In this document: one piece after another, positions 22,503-32,016 of the stretch
Layout: every line of letters starts with the position of its first letter
Numbering within the stretch: the first letter of the stretch is position 1
NCBI RefSeq assembly: GCF_902825325.1
Contig: NZ_CADEAR010000018.1
Span: 1-47,811 of the forward strand
Direction: 5' to 3'
Length of the DNA stretch: 47,811 nt
From: Brucella tritici
GTDB taxonomy: Bacteria > Pseudomonadota > Alphaproteobacteria > Rhizobiales > Rhizobiaceae
Notes under the pieces: generated by a model
The model's input: the letters and a program-made list of their open reading frames with translations, nothing else
Database searches by the model: none
What the model was told of the DNA's origin: nothing
Translations under genes and position numbers: made by a program

Positions 22503-24326
22503 ATGCCCACCGAGACGGCCCATAAACGCATTCAGGAAATCACCGCGCGCATTCGCGAGCGGTCCAAGCCGACACGCGAAGCCTATCTTGGCCGTGTGCG
22601 CGAGGCTTCATCCAGCAAGCCAAAGCGCGCCGTTCTGGGCTGTGCCAATCTCGCGCATGGTTTCGCCGCCTGCGGCCCGCACGACAAGGCGGCGCTGATC
22701 GGCGACGAGATTCCAAACCTCGGCATCATCACCGCCTATAACGACATGCTGTCGGCGCATCAGCCCTTCGAAACCTTCCCGCAACTTATCAAGCAGGCTG
22801 CGCGCGAAGCGGGTGGCGTGGCGCAGGTTGCAGGCGGTGTGCCTGCCATGTGCGACGGCGTCACTCAAGGGTTCGCGGGCATGGAACTGTCGCTGTTCTC
22901 CCGCGAGGTGATCGCGATGGCAACCGCCGTCGGCCTGTCGCACGACATGTTCGATGCAGCCGTCTATCTCGGCGTCTGCGACAAGATCGTTCCCGGTCTT
23001 ATCATTGGTGCGCTGACCTTCGGCCACCTGCCCGCAGTGTTCGTGCCTGCCGGGCCGATGACCAGCGGCCTGCCGAACGACGAAAAAGCCAAGACCCGTC
23101 AGCTCTATGCCGAAGGCAAGGTCGGACGTGCCGAGCTTCTGGAATCGGAATCGAAGTCCTATCATGGTCCCGGCACCTGCACCTTCTACGGCACGGCCAA
23201 TTCCAACCAGATGCTGATGGAAATCATGGGCCTGCATCTGCCGGGTGCATCCTTTATCAATCCGGGCACGCCACTGCGTGATGCCTTGACCCGCGAAGCC
23301 GCCAAGCGCGCATTGGCGATCACCGCCTGCGGCAATGAATATACGCCGGTCGGCGAAATGCTGGACGAACGTTCCTTCGTCAATGGCGTCATTGGTCTCA
23401 ATGCGACCGGCGGCTCGACCAACCATACCATCCACCTGATCGCCATGGCGGCGGCTGCCGGTATCAAGCTGACATGGCACGATATTTCCGAGATTTCGGA
23501 TGTGGTGCCGCTTCTGGCACGCGTCTATCCGAACGGCCTTGCCGATGTGAACCATTTCCATGCCGCTGGCGGCATGGGTTTCCTGATCCGCGAATTGCTC
23601 GATGGCGGCATCCTGCATGAGGATGTCCGAACTGTCTTCGGCGAAGGTCTGCGTCCTTACGCCATCGAGCCGAAGCTCGGTGCCGACGGCACGGTCGTGC
23701 GTGAGCCGGTGCCGGAAAAAAGCGGCGACGACAAGGTGCTGGCGAAGATCCATGCGCCGTTCCAGCCGACCGGCGGCCTCAAGGTTCTGACCGGCAATAT
23801 CGGCAATGCGATCATCAAGGTTTCCGCCGTGAAGCCGGAGCGCCAGGTCATTGAAGCACCCGCCAGGGTGTTCAACGATCAGGCAGAAATGCAGGCTGCG
23901 TTCAAGGCTGGTGAATTGACGGGCGATTTCATCGCCGTGGTCCGCTATCAGGGCCCGAAAGCCAATGGCATGCCCGAGCTGCACAAGCTGATGACGGTTC
24001 TGGGCATTCTGCAGGATCGCGGCCAGCGCGTCGCCCTTGTCACCGACGGTCGCCTGTCCGGCGCGTCGGGCAAGGTTCCGTCCGCCATCCATGTCACGCC
24101 GGAAGCACTTGATGGTGGCGTCATCGGAAAAATCCGCGACGGCGATGTCATTCGTCTGGATGCCGTGAACGGCACTCTGGAAGTTCTCGTCAATGTGATG
24201 CTGCTGAATGATCGCGGTGAAGATCGCCCTGATCTTTCCGGCAACGAACATGGCATGGGACGTGAATTGTTCCGCGCTTTCCGCCAGATCGCCGGGCGGG
24301 CTGACGAAGGCGCTTCGGTGTTCTGA
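22503..24326 (+). CDS. edd: phosphogluconate dehydratase
   Basis: This 607-residue iron-sulfur dehydratase of the IlvD/Edd family converts 6-phosphogluconate to KDPG. The [4Fe-4S] and active-site regions are visible: [36 protein letters not shown] and the [24 protein letters not shown] signature near the C-terminus. Length is normal. KDPG aldolase (eda) is not in the window. The ATG at 22503 was chosen over an upstream TTG. A hairpin follows between edd and the convergent folD. Confidence 0.95.
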   Translation: MPTETAHKRIQEITARIRERSKPTREAYLGRVREASSSKPKRAVLGCANLAHGFAACGPHDKAALIGDEIPNLGIITAYNDMLSAHQPFETFPQLIKQAAREAGGVAQVAGGVPAMCDGVTQGFAGMELSLFSREVIAMATAVGLSHDMFDAAVYLGVCDKIVPGLIIGALTFGHLPAVFVPAGPMTSGLPNDEKAKTRQLYAEGKVGRAELLESESKSYHGPGTCTFYGTANSNQMLMEIMGLHLPGASFINPGTPLRDALTREAAKRALAITACGNEYTPVGEMLDERSFVNGVIGLNATGGSTNHTIHLIAMAAAAGIKLTWHDISEISDVVPLLARVYPNGLADVNHFHAAGGMGFLIRELLDGGILHEDVRTVFGEGLRPYAIEPKLGADGTVVREPVPEKSGDDKVLAKIHAPFQPTGGLKVLTGNIGNAIIKVSAVKPERQVIEAPARVFNDQAEMQAAFKAGELTGDFIAVVRYQGPKANGMPELHKLMTVLGILQDRGQRVALVTDGRLSGASGKVPSAIHVTPEALDGGVIGKIRDGDVIRLDAVNGTLEVLVNVMLLNDRGEDRPDLSGNEHGMGRELFRAFRQIAGRADEGASVF

Positions 24327-24346
24327 AAATAGCCCGAACGAAATTA

Positions 24347-24377
24347 AGGCAAAACAGCGATTTCAGCTGTTTTGCCT
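24347..24377. terminator. hairpin between edd and folD
   Basis: Perfect 12-bp arms AGGCAAAACAGC and GCTGTTTTGCCT surround a 7-base loop. There is no T run beyond the stem, but the position suits a bidirectional end for two convergent genes. Confidence 0.55.
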
Positions 24378-24430
24378 CTCAAATCATCAAAACCGGAAAG
24401 AAACTGCACGAAAAGCGCAGTTCAAATGTG

Positions 24431-25330
24431 TCAAAAAACTGGCTTTTTCACGCCAGCAGTGCGGCAAGCCGAGGTAAGCGTGTTTGCCATCAGCATGGCG
24501 ATGGTCATCGGACCGACGCCGCCCGGAACCGGCGTGATCGCTCCGGCGACCTTTTCGGCTTCCGCAAAATCGACATCGCCGACCAATCGTGTCTTGCCTT
24601 CACCCCGTTCGGGAGCCGGAATGCGATTGATACCGACATCGATCACTGTCGCGCCGGGCTTGACCCAATCGCCCTTGACCATCTGTGGACGGCCAACGGC
24701 AGCAACCAGAATATCCGCCGTGCGGGCAATCGCAGGCAGGTCTTTCGTGCGGCTATGCGCAACCGTAACGGTGGCGTTGGCGGCGAGCAGCAGATTGAAC
24801 ATCGGCTTGCCAACAATGTTGGAACGCCCGATTACCACCGCATTAAGGCCCGAAAGATCACGTCCATGGACGCGCTCGATCATGATCATCGCGCCCGCTG
24901 GCGTGCAGGGAACGAAAGCCGTTTCGACCTCGCCGGTGCCAAGCTTGCCAACATTGATGAAGTGAAAGCCGTCAACATCCTTGTCGGGCGAAATCGTCTG
25001 GATCACCCGGCCTGAGTCAATGTGCTTCGGCAGCGGCAATTGCACCAGAATGCCGTGAATGGCGGGATCGTTGTTCAGGCTCTCGATCAGGTCGAGAAGC
25101 TCCTGCTCCGACGCCGTTTCCGGCAGATCGTGCTGCACCGAGTGGAAACCGCATTCCTTGGCCTTCTTGCTCTTGGACGCGACATAAACCTGACTTGCCG
25201 GGTCTTCGCCGACAATAACCACCGCGATGCCGGGCACAATGCCGGTCGCGGCCACGAGCTTTTCGGTTTCGGTCTTCACCGTGGAAACCACATCCTCGGC
25301 GAGCTTCTTGCCATCAATCAATTGAGCCAT
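24431..25330 (-). CDS. folD: bifunctional methylenetetrahydrofolate dehydrogenase/cyclohydrolase
   Basis: This 299-residue enzyme interconverts 5,10-methylene-, methenyl- and 10-formyl-tetrahydrofolate with NADP(H). It shows the catalytic-lysine segment [13 protein letters not shown], the [10 protein letters not shown] block, the Rossmann [12 protein letters not shown] and the terminal signature [18 protein letters not shown]. Length is typical. It is a single leftward gene convergent with edd, and belongs to one-carbon housekeeping metabolism. Confidence 0.95.
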   Translation of the reverse strand: MAQLIDGKKLAEDVVSTVKTETEKLVAATGIVPGIAVVIVGEDPASQVYVASKSKKAKECGFHSVQHDLPETASEQELLDLIESLNNDPAIHGILVQLPLPKHIDSGRVIQTISPDKDVDGFHFINVGKLGTGEVETAFVPCTPAGAMIMIERVHGRDLSGLNAVVIGRSNIVGKPMFNLLLAANATVTVAHSRTKDLPAIARTADILVAAVGRPQMVKGDWVKPGATVIDVGINRIPAPERGEGKTRLVGDVDFAEAEKVAGAITPVPGGVGPMTIAMLMANTLTSACRTAGVKKPVF

Positions 25331-25498
25331 AGCGAGCGCTCCGTTCTTTTGTGATATCGGGCTTAAGTGTCTGGGAGATACACGACATCTTTTTCGTACA
25401 CATGCCCATAAGCGTCATGACGCCCGATGACAATTGGCGAATGCGCGACAATGCAGGATTTTATGAAGTTTCAGAACGCAAAGTCCTGAGAGAACCAG

Positions 25499-27199
25499 TC
25501 AGGGTCTCGTGATACGGGATGAACGCACATCATCGATGGCACGACCGAGGGCGGCGTTTTCCGTGGTGCGGTTGGCGCCTTCATTCTCGGCTTCCCAGCG
25601 CGCATTGGCTTCGCGGATAACGGCAGCAAGCCGGGTTTCGCCGTAGGGTTCCAGAACCTCGTCCGGCTCAGCTTCATTCCTGACCGACGACCGGGGCTTG
25701 CGACCGGCCAGCATCATCGAAAGAAGACCAAGCAAAAACCCGGCCAGCAACCCAAGGGCGACAACCCCTTGCGGGGAGAGAGTGCGCGGGTTCGGTTCTG
25801 CCATGGCTGGCGTAACAATCCGCACTGTCGCAGCGGACCCAGCCGAGGCAGGCTCGCCCCTTGCCGCACGCATCTGCAAATCTTCAAAGAGTGCCTGCTT
25901 TGCCGCCGCATCTCGTTCCAGCATCTGCAGCCGGGCTTTGTCTTCATCTGTTGCGGGCGTCGAGCCGAAACCGGCAATGGCAGCCGCTGCCTTTTGCTCG
26001 CGTTCGACCGCATTCTTAAGATCGGCCTGTAACACGCTACGCTGGCTGGAAATCTCCTTGTCGATTTCCGTTTCGATCTGGCTCGCTTCAGCCCCCTGCC
26101 CTGCGGCGCGATACCGCTCAACCAGTGCGCCCAGTGCTCCAGAACGCATGGATTCGGGCACGCCCTTACCTGCGAGGCTCTCGGCGGTCGCCCCGGTCAG
26201 GCTGTTGGCCTCCGCTGCAATACGCGCTGTCTCGGCCTTGCTGTCGGCGAACTCGCGTTGAAGTGCGGCCTTGTTGTCGTCATTGCCAAAATCCCGGCTG
26301 ACGCGAAAAGCCGCTGCCGCTTGCTGCGCCGCTTCTGCATCGGCCTCCAGACTTTGCAGACGCGCCGGAAGATCACCCTCTACCTCGTTCAACTCTCTGC
26401 CGCCCTGCAGATGATCGCGAAACGCCTGTGCAACGGCATTGGCCAAAAGCGCTGCCGTTTCCGGCCTGTCAGCCCTGGCCTCTACATTGACCGTGCCACT
26501 GTCAAGCGCCTGTGTGAAATCAAGGCGCTGGCGCAGCAATTGCACCCCCGATAGCTTTTTATGTCCAGCCACTGCTGGAGACTGCTGATCTTCGGGCAGC
26601 AATCGGGTCAGGCGAAAGCGCAATTCCTCCAGAAATGAAGGCGCGCCGAGATCGGCCGCACGTTCAATGCGCGCCATCTGTGCGGCGCGCTCAAGAACAA
26701 CATTCGAGGCAATTTCGCTGCGCCGTTCAGGCGGGAAAACCTGCAACGATGCCGTCGCGCCATATTGGGGCGGTTCCAGAACAGCATATGTGGTTCCGAT
26801 AATTCCGCCCAGCATGGTGAAACCGGCCAGAAGTCCCCAGCGACGCCTGCGGCGAGGCAATTGTACCGGCTGTTCAGGTTCCGGGACGGTGGCTGATGCA
26901 GGTGATTCCGACGCGGACGGTTCCTTGATCGGGGCACCGTCAAGATTGGCTTGCAACGCCTCCCGCACGGCATTCATCCGGCCCTGCATATCCGCCTTCG
27001 GATCGACCCGCTCGCTCTCTTCGGCGTCTAACAAATCCTGTTTGCGGCGGAGCAATTCCTCGCGGCGCCTTTGATGTTCGCGGTCTTCGTCATTGTTTCC
27101 GGTCGCACGGACGGATGGCACAGGCTCAAGGAATTCCGGCGCATAGGCCAGAAGTGGGCGCACAGCCGCACGTCTCCTCTCTCCGTCCCGTTTCACCAT
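25499..27199 (-). CDS. Wzz/GumC-like two-TM coiled-coil membrane protein
   Basis: The 566-residue product has a long charged cytoplasmic N-terminus (1-120, ending in PRRRRRW), a first membrane segment at 121-140 and a large periplasmic part rich in Ala/Glu/Gln helices (about 250-440). A second membrane segment at about 478-498 and a 68-residue cytoplasmic tail follow. This layout is that of polysaccharide chain-length regulators (Wzz/GumC). The extended N-terminus is unusual for them, and no BY-kinase, polymerase or glycosyltransferase gene is adjacent. The role in envelope polysaccharide assembly is therefore an inference. Confidence 0.6.
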   Translation of the reverse strand: MVKRDGERRRAAVRPLLAYAPEFLEPVPSVRATGNNDEDREHQRRREELLRRKQDLLDAEESERVDPKADMQGRMNAVREALQANLDGAPIKEPSASESPASATVPEPEQPVQLPRRRRRWGLLAGFTMLGGIIGTTYAVLEPPQYGATASLQVFPPERRSEIASNVVLERAAQMARIERAADLGAPSFLEELRFRLTRLLPEDQQSPAVAGHKKLSGVQLLRQRLDFTQALDSGTVNVEARADRPETAALLANAVAQAFRDHLQGGRELNEVEGDLPARLQSLEADAEAAQQAAAAFRVSRDFGNDDNKAALQREFADSKAETARIAAEANSLTGATAESLAGKGVPESMRSGALGALVERYRAAGQGAEASQIETEIDKEISSQRSVLQADLKNAVEREQKAAAAIAGFGSTPATDEDKARLQMLERDAAAKQALFEDLQMRAARGEPASAGSAATVRIVTPAMAEPNPRTLSPQGVVALGLLAGFLLGLLSMMLAGRKPRSSVRNEAEPDEVLEPYGETRLAAVIREANARWEAENEGANRTTENAALGRAIDDVRSSRITRP

Positions 27200-27317
27200 C
27201 GCTCCGTCCCGCTTTTCACCCGTGGCTATTGATCCAGATTAATATTCATCATGGCAAATAAACCGTTAAAATTGCAATTATATGTATTGATTCATACAGA
27301 TAAATCAGGAGACAGCC

Positions 27318-27911
27318 ATGAGCGCGGAAACGGAATACCCGATCGATCCAGCCCGACTTGGCGGTATAATCCAGTTTATCCAACATGCAGAACGGCTGAA
27401 AAGCACTTTGCGTTCCGGCCATACCTCACAGGGCCGACCGGAAAGCACAGCCGAACATAGCTGGCGGCTATGCCTGCTGGTGACGCTGTTCGACCGGGAG
27501 CTGGGCGATTGCGACCGGCTGAAACTCATCAAGATGTGCATCGTCCACGATCTGGGCGAAGCGATTTCCGGCGATGTGCCTGCCATCCATCAATCCGCCG
27601 ATGATGGGCGAGCCGAGCGCGAAAAAGCCGACCTCATGACGCTATGCGCGCCGCTGCCGGACGATCTCAGCACCGAAATCATGGAGCTTTGGACGGATTA
27701 CAGCGAAGGCAAATCGGCGGAAGCTATCTTTGCCAAGGGCTTCGACAAGCTTGAAACCATGATGCAGCACAATATCGGGCTCAATCCGCCGGATTTCGAT
27801 TATGCGTTCAATCTCGATTACGGCGTCAAGCAGACGGCACGCCACCCGCTACTGCGCCAGTTCCGCGTAATCGTGGATGCGGAAACCCGGCGCAATGCAG
27901 AAAAACGTTAG
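27318..27911 (+). CDS. HD-domain hydrolase (YfbR/HDDC2-like)
   Basis: This 197-residue cytosolic HD protein has metal-binding residues in STAEHSWRL (about 48-56) and CIVHDLGEA (about 74-82), with a late GFDKLETMMQH helix carrying the distal aspartate. YfbR-type members are 5'-deoxynucleotidases acting on dNMPs; the match here is by motif pattern only. CAGGAGACAGCC gives a good ribosome binding site. Its stop overlaps the stop of the convergent membrane-protein gene. Confidence 0.8.
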   Translation: MSAETEYPIDPARLGGIIQFIQHAERLKSTLRSGHTSQGRPESTAEHSWRLCLLVTLFDRELGDCDRLKLIKMCIVHDLGEAISGDVPAIHQSADDGRAEREKADLMTLCAPLPDDLSTEIMELWTDYSEGKSAEAIFAKGFDKLETMMQHNIGLNPPDFDYAFNLDYGVKQTARHPLLRQFRVIVDAETRRNAEKR

Positions 27912-28510
27912 CTCAGCGTCGCGAAGTGGCGCAGTGTGAAGGTGATCTGGTAAATCAGCGCAACGGCGGCAAAAACCGCATGATAACGCCGGTTACCCCA
28001 GAACACCGCGATCAGACTGAACAGGATGAAACAAGCGACCTGAATGGGGTATTCGATGCCGTAAAGCCGGTAATGATCGGCTCCTTTCAGCAGCGTATCA
28101 ATGAAATCGACCACATAGACCAGCGCCAGAATGCCAAAGAACCACTTGCGCCGTGAAATGAAATAATCGCGATAGCCGGTATATTCTTCCATACTGTCGG
28201 GGAAAAGCAGCGTGCTGAGCAGGAAATAAAGCCCAGCATAGAAGATAACGAACAGATACTTCTCGAAGGTCCAGAGCGGAATGGTTCGCAAGCTGAATTC
28301 AAACCACCAGAAGTGGATGACGGAAAGCAGAATGAAGCCCACCCATGCCAGATGGACCGGATAGATTTTCTGCTTGCCGGGATGCTGGATGAAACGCGCC
28401 AATCCTGTCAAAAGGCGTGAAACGCACAGGCCCAGGATCATGCCGATAATAATACGGACGTGTCCGAAAGCTTCTGATGGCGGAACGCCTGTCGTCAAAG
28501 CCGGATCCAT
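27908..28510 (-). CDS. membrane protein of unknown function
   Basis: The 200-residue hydrophobic protein has five or six predicted membrane segments (starting about residues 19-38, 55-75, 84-103, 126-145, 156-175, 178-195). It contains aromatic-rich stretches such as IHFWWFEFSLRT. The start at 28510 has GGGAGA upstream; a longer start at 28534 lacks one. No family is recognised. The end overlaps the upstream HD gene by four bases. Confidence 0.7.
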   Translation of the reverse strand: MDPALTTGVPPSEAFGHVRIIIGMILGLCVSRLLTGLARFIQHPGKQKIYPVHLAWVGFILLSVIHFWWFEFSLRTIPLWTFEKYLFVIFYAGLYFLLSTLLFPDSMEEYTGYRDYFISRRKWFFGILALVYVVDFIDTLLKGADHYRLYGIEYPIQVACFILFSLIAVFWGNRRYHAVFAAVALIYQITFTLRHFATLS

Positions 28511-28770
28511 TGTCTCCCTATTCCAGCAACGCAAACAGGAACTGCTTCGTTGCTCTGTCCAGAATTTCAGATGGCAAGCATAATGGTCGATACCTTATGA
28601 GCAATCGGTAAACCGTACTGCAATAACCAGGCAGTACTTCGCAGGCAAATATCGTGCTTTTCGCCATACCGTCTTGCAGGTTGCAATCGCGCAGGTCTAT
28701 ATCCCGAAAGGAATGAGAAAAGGCGTACAAGACGTTGTGCGCCGAGAATCAAACAGGTGGAACAATCACT

Positions 28771-29586
28771 ATGCATGACACGGTAATTCTGGTCGGTTGC
28801 GGCAATATGGGCTTCGCCATGCTGAAAGGTTGGCTCGATAGCGGTATCATCAAGGCGAAAGACGTTTATGTCGTGGAACCGACCGAAGCGCTTCGTGATC
28901 GCGCCGCCGGTGCTGGCGTCCATGCCTTTGCCGATGCCGAAGCCCTCCCCGGCGATCTGAAGCCGCGCATGGTTCTCGTGGCTGTAAAGCCACAGGTCAT
29001 GGCACAGGTTCTGCCAGCCTATAAGCGCTTCGCACCCTCTGCCACTTTCGTCAGCGTTGCAGCCGGTATTCCGGTCGCCCTTTTTGAAAGCAAGCTTGGC
29101 CACGATGCAGCCATTCTTCGCTGCATGCCGAACACGCCTGCCGCCATCGGCAAGGGCATGCTGGTCACGTTCAAGAACGCCAATGTCACCGATGAAAACG
29201 AAGCCTTCGTCGCGCGCCTGCTTGAGACATCCGGCAAGGTCGCCAGTGTGGAAGATGAAGCGCTTATGGACGTCGTAACCGCCGTTTCGGGTTCCGGTCC
29301 GGCTTATGTATTTCACTTCATCGAATCCCTGACCGAAGCCGGTGTGACCGCCGGTCTGCCGCAGGAAACAGCCGCACTTCTGGCCATGCAGACCGTGATG
29401 GGTGCAGGCGCTCTGGCCGATGCCAGCACGGACACGCCGTCAAAGCTGCGCGAACAAGTGACAAGCCCGAACGGCACCACCGCTGCCGCGCTCGAAGTTC
29501 TTATGGGCGGTGACCGCCTCAAGACGCTTGTGGCAGAAGCCGTGGAAGCTGCCCGCAAGCGTTCGGTGGAACTGGGCAAAAGCTAG
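28771..29586 (+). CDS. proC: pyrroline-5-carboxylate reductase
   Basis: This 271-residue enzyme makes proline from pyrroline-5-carboxylate with NAD(P)H. It contains the Rossmann motif VGCGNMGFAM (about 8-17), SVAAGIP, RCMPNTPA and the catalytic signature AVSGSGPAYVFHFIE. The start at 28771 follows CAGGTGG. The 260 bases upstream show no gene. The stop TAG is the first triplet of a RIME repeat. Confidence 0.95.
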   Translation: MHDTVILVGCGNMGFAMLKGWLDSGIIKAKDVYVVEPTEALRDRAAGAGVHAFADAEALPGDLKPRMVLVAVKPQVMAQVLPAYKRFAPSATFVSVAAGIPVALFESKLGHDAAILRCMPNTPAAIGKGMLVTFKNANVTDENEAFVARLLETSGKVASVEDEALMDVVTAVSGSGPAYVFHFIESLTEAGVTAGLPQETAALLAMQTVMGAGALADASTDTPSKLREQVTSPNGTTAAALEVLMGGDRLKTLVAEAVEAARKRSVELGKS

Positions 29587-29688
29587 AGCATTTCCAGCAA
29601 AAGTGCGAAGCGGTTTTGCGTCGGATAATGCGTGAAAACAAATAGATAGAGCGGTTCCGACGATTCCATTTAAACCGGAACCGCTCTA
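29584..29688. repeat. RIME repeat between convergent proC and ABC ATPase gene
   Basis: The element begins TAGAGCATTTCCAGC and ends GGAACCGCTCTA. It contains the paired blocks CGGTTC/GGAACCG and a GCGTGAAAACAAATAGATAG connector. Its left end supplies the proC stop and its right end, read on the minus strand (TAGAGC), supplies the stop of the ABC ATPase gene. Confidence 0.92.
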
Positions 29689-30429
29689 AACTGAGAGACG
29701 TGGCACCGCTTCGATAAGCGCTCTAGTGACGGGCGCTTGCGGTGCCGTTATCAGTTCACGCGTCGGGCGGCATTCAACAATCTGCCCGCGCTCCATCACG
29801 GCGATACGGTCCGCCATCTGTGCCGCGACCGCTAGATCATGGGTGATGAAAAGATAAGCCGTCTGATCGGCTTTCTGTATATCCCGCAACAGGTTGAGAA
29901 TGGCGCCGCGCACGGTGACATCGAGCGCCGAGACCGCCTCGTCCAGCACGATCAGCGACGGAGCAGTTGCAAGCGCCCGCGCAATCGCGACACGCTGGCG
30001 CTGCCCGCCGGAAATCTCGTGGACGCCGCGCCGCACCAGCGCCGGATCAAGCCCGACCGTTTGCAGAAGGCTCGCAACATCGCGCTTGAGCCCGTGGATA
30101 CGCAGCGGCTCGCGTAAGAGATCGTAGACGCTCGCACGCGGATTGAAAGCCGAGAGCGGGTCCTGAAACACCATCTGCATGCGCGCCCGCTCTTTGCGGA
30201 GATTGGCACCTGTGAGCGCCAGCCAGTCCTTACCTTCGAAGCGGATTGTGCCGCTTTCAAGCAGATGAAGCCGCAGCAGTGCCCGCGCCAACGTGGACTT
30301 ACCACTGCCGGACGGGCCAACCAGCGCCAATGTCTCGCCCGGCTGGATCGTGAGGCTGACACCATCGAGCGCAAGGGCGTCGCCATAGCGCAAACTGAGA
30401 TTGTCGGCTTTCAGAAGCGGATCAGCCAT
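29686..30429 (-). CDS. ABC transporter ATP-binding protein (DppF/NikE type)
   Basis: This 247-residue ATPase of a peptide/nickel-type importer has Walker A GPSGSGKST, the signature ISGGQRQRVAIARAL and a Walker B region ending LIVLDEAVSALD. The usual DEPTSALD has DEAVSALD here, which keeps the catalytic Glu. It is the last gene of the five-gene leftward operon and overlaps the preceding ATPase gene by 8 bases. The start at 30429 was preferred over 30441. It lacks the C-terminal oligopeptide extension of DppF, so the size is NikE-like. Confidence 0.9.
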   Translation of the reverse strand: MADPLLKADNLSLRYGDALALDGVSLTIQPGETLALVGPSGSGKSTLARALLRLHLLESGTIRFEGKDWLALTGANLRKERARMQMVFQDPLSAFNPRASVYDLLREPLRIHGLKRDVASLLQTVGLDPALVRRGVHEISGGQRQRVAIARALATAPSLIVLDEAVSALDVTVRGAILNLLRDIQKADQTAYLFITHDLAVAAQMADRIAVMERGQIVECRPTRELITAPQAPVTRALIEAVPRLSV

Positions 30430-31189
30430 GGGACGTCTCATGGGCTGCCTCCAGCACCGGCACGGCAGCGATCAGCGCCTTCGTATATTCTGTTTGTGGG
30501 TCAGAAATGATCGTTCGAGCGGGGCCAAGTTCCACCAGCACACCCCGCCGGAAAACCGCGATGCGGTCAGCCAGTCCCGATGCCAAAGCGATGTCATGAG
30601 TGATGAAAATCAGCGTCATCCCGTCTGCACGCACCAGTTCGCGCAAGAGCGAGACAATCTCCTTCTGCACGATGGTGTCGAGCGCGCTTGTCGGCTCGTC
30701 GGCAATCAGCAGGCGGGGACCGGCGGCAATAGCGAGCGCAATCGCGATGCGCTGTTTCTGGCCGCCGGAAAACTGATGTGGATAGCGCGAAAAACTTAAC
30801 TCCGGTTGTGGAATGTAGACCCGCTTTAAGAGGCTGACTGCTTTGGCTTTCGCCGTCGTCCTGTCGATTTTCGCATGGGCGCGAATGGTCTCGACAAGTT
30901 GCGCGCCAACCGTCATCAGCGGGTCGAAGCTCGATGCAGGATCCTGAAACACGAAGCCGATGTCGCGTCCCGGTCGCCGCTTGCCATCCGCCCAATCCAT
31001 GCGGCCCGAAATGCGGGCATTGCCCGGCAGGAGCGAGGCCAAGGCCAGCGCCAGCGTGCTTTTGCCCGAGCCGCTTTCGCCAATGATCGCCAGTGTTTCA
31101 CCGCGACGGATATCGAGGTCGATAGTCTCCAGCGCCATTTCACGGCCATAGTGCACGGAAAGCTGTTCCAGCCGAACGATCACCGTCAT
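30422..31189 (-). CDS. ABC transporter ATP-binding protein (DppD/NikD type)
   Basis: The 255-residue ATPase pairs with the next one in the nucleotide-binding dimer. Visible motifs are Walker A GESGSGKST, the signature FSGGQKQRIAIALA and Walker B LLIADEPTSALD, followed by FITHDIALA. At 255 residues it lacks the C-terminal oligopeptide-type extension seen in DppD/OppD, as in NikD. It overlaps both neighbours by a few bases, so the operon is tightly coupled. Confidence 0.9.
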   Translation of the reverse strand: MTVIVRLEQLSVHYGREMALETIDLDIRRGETLAIIGESGSGKSTLALALASLLPGNARISGRMDWADGKRRPGRDIGFVFQDPASSFDPLMTVGAQLVETIRAHAKIDRTTAKAKAVSLLKRVYIPQPELSFSRYPHQFSGGQKQRIAIALAIAAGPRLLIADEPTSALDTIVQKEIVSLLRELVRADGMTLIFITHDIALASGLADRIAVFRRGVLVELGPARTIISDPQTEYTKALIAAVPVLEAAHETSHG

Positions 31190-32016
31190 GATTGCACCTC
31201 GCGCCGGGACAAGGCGTTCGTCAGCCCTTCGCCCGCCAGATAGACGCCCACAACAGTCAATGCCAGCGCCAGTCCCGGCAGGATCGAAAGCCAGGGTGCC
31301 GAACGCAGGACCGTGCGCCCCTCGGCAATCATGCCGCCCCAGGTGACGCGGTTCGGATCACCCAGCCCCAGAAAGGACAGAGCCGCTTCGATCAATATGG
31401 CGGAAGCGACGACCACCGGCACCAGCGCCAAAACCGGCGGCAGAGCGTTGGGCAGTATCTGGCGGAAAGCGATTTCCATCGGATGCATGCCGATGACACG
31501 AGCCGACGCCACGTAATCGCTTTCGCGGATTGTGAGCACCTGTCCGCGTGTGAGGCGCGCAGCCTGCGTCCAGCTTGAAAGCGCAATCGCGGCAATCAAC
31601 ACCGGCAGTGTCGGCCCGGCAATGCTGACCAGCGCCAACGCCAGCAGAAAGCCCGGCACGGTCTGGAAGGCTTCCGTAATCCGCATCAGAACTTCATCGA
31701 CGATACCGCCCGCAAAACCGGCCAGCGTCCCGATGATGCTGCCGAGGATAATTGAGGCCAAGGCAGCGGCCAGCCCAACGCCAAGCGATGTGCGCGCGCC
31801 GTAGAAAAGTTCAGCCAGAACATTGCGTCCAAGCCGGTCGGTCCCGAAGATAAAATCTTTATTGTCAAAGGGTTGCAGCAACGGCGTTGAGACAATGCTT
31901 AAAGGATCGGCGGGAAAGATGAGAGGGGCGGCAAGTGCTGCCAGTACGAGCAGCGCCAGCAGGATTGCGCCTGCTAAACCCTCGCCTGTTCTGAAATAAC
32001 GTTTCACCCCGTTCAT
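31186..32016 (-). CDS. ABC transporter permease (DppC type)
   Basis: This 276-residue inner-membrane permease has an N-terminal membrane segment and a five-helix permease core. The EAA loop is near ASARVIGMHPMEIAFRQILPNALP. The FGTDRLGRNVLAELFYG segment typical of DppC/OppC is present. It overlaps the upstream permease and the downstream ATPase by four bases each. Confidence 0.92.
   Translation of the reverse strand: MNGVKRYFRTGEGLAGAILLALLVLAALAAPLIFPADPLSIVSTPLLQPFDNKDFIFGTDRLGRNVLAELFYGARTSLGVGLAAALASIILGSIIGTLAGFAGGIVDEVLMRITEAFQTVPGFLLALALVSIAGPTLPVLIAAIALSSWTQAARLTRGQVLTIRESDYVASARVIGMHPMEIAFRQILPNALPPVLALVPVVVASAILIEAALSFLGLGDPNRVTWGGMIAEGRTVLRSAPWLSILPGLALALTVVGVYLAGEGLTNALSRREVQS

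Noticed and set aside
22608..24251. 547-residue antisense frame across edd
   Set aside because: It lies fully within edd, with His/Arg-rich low-information sequence typical of the antisense of a G+C-rich gene.
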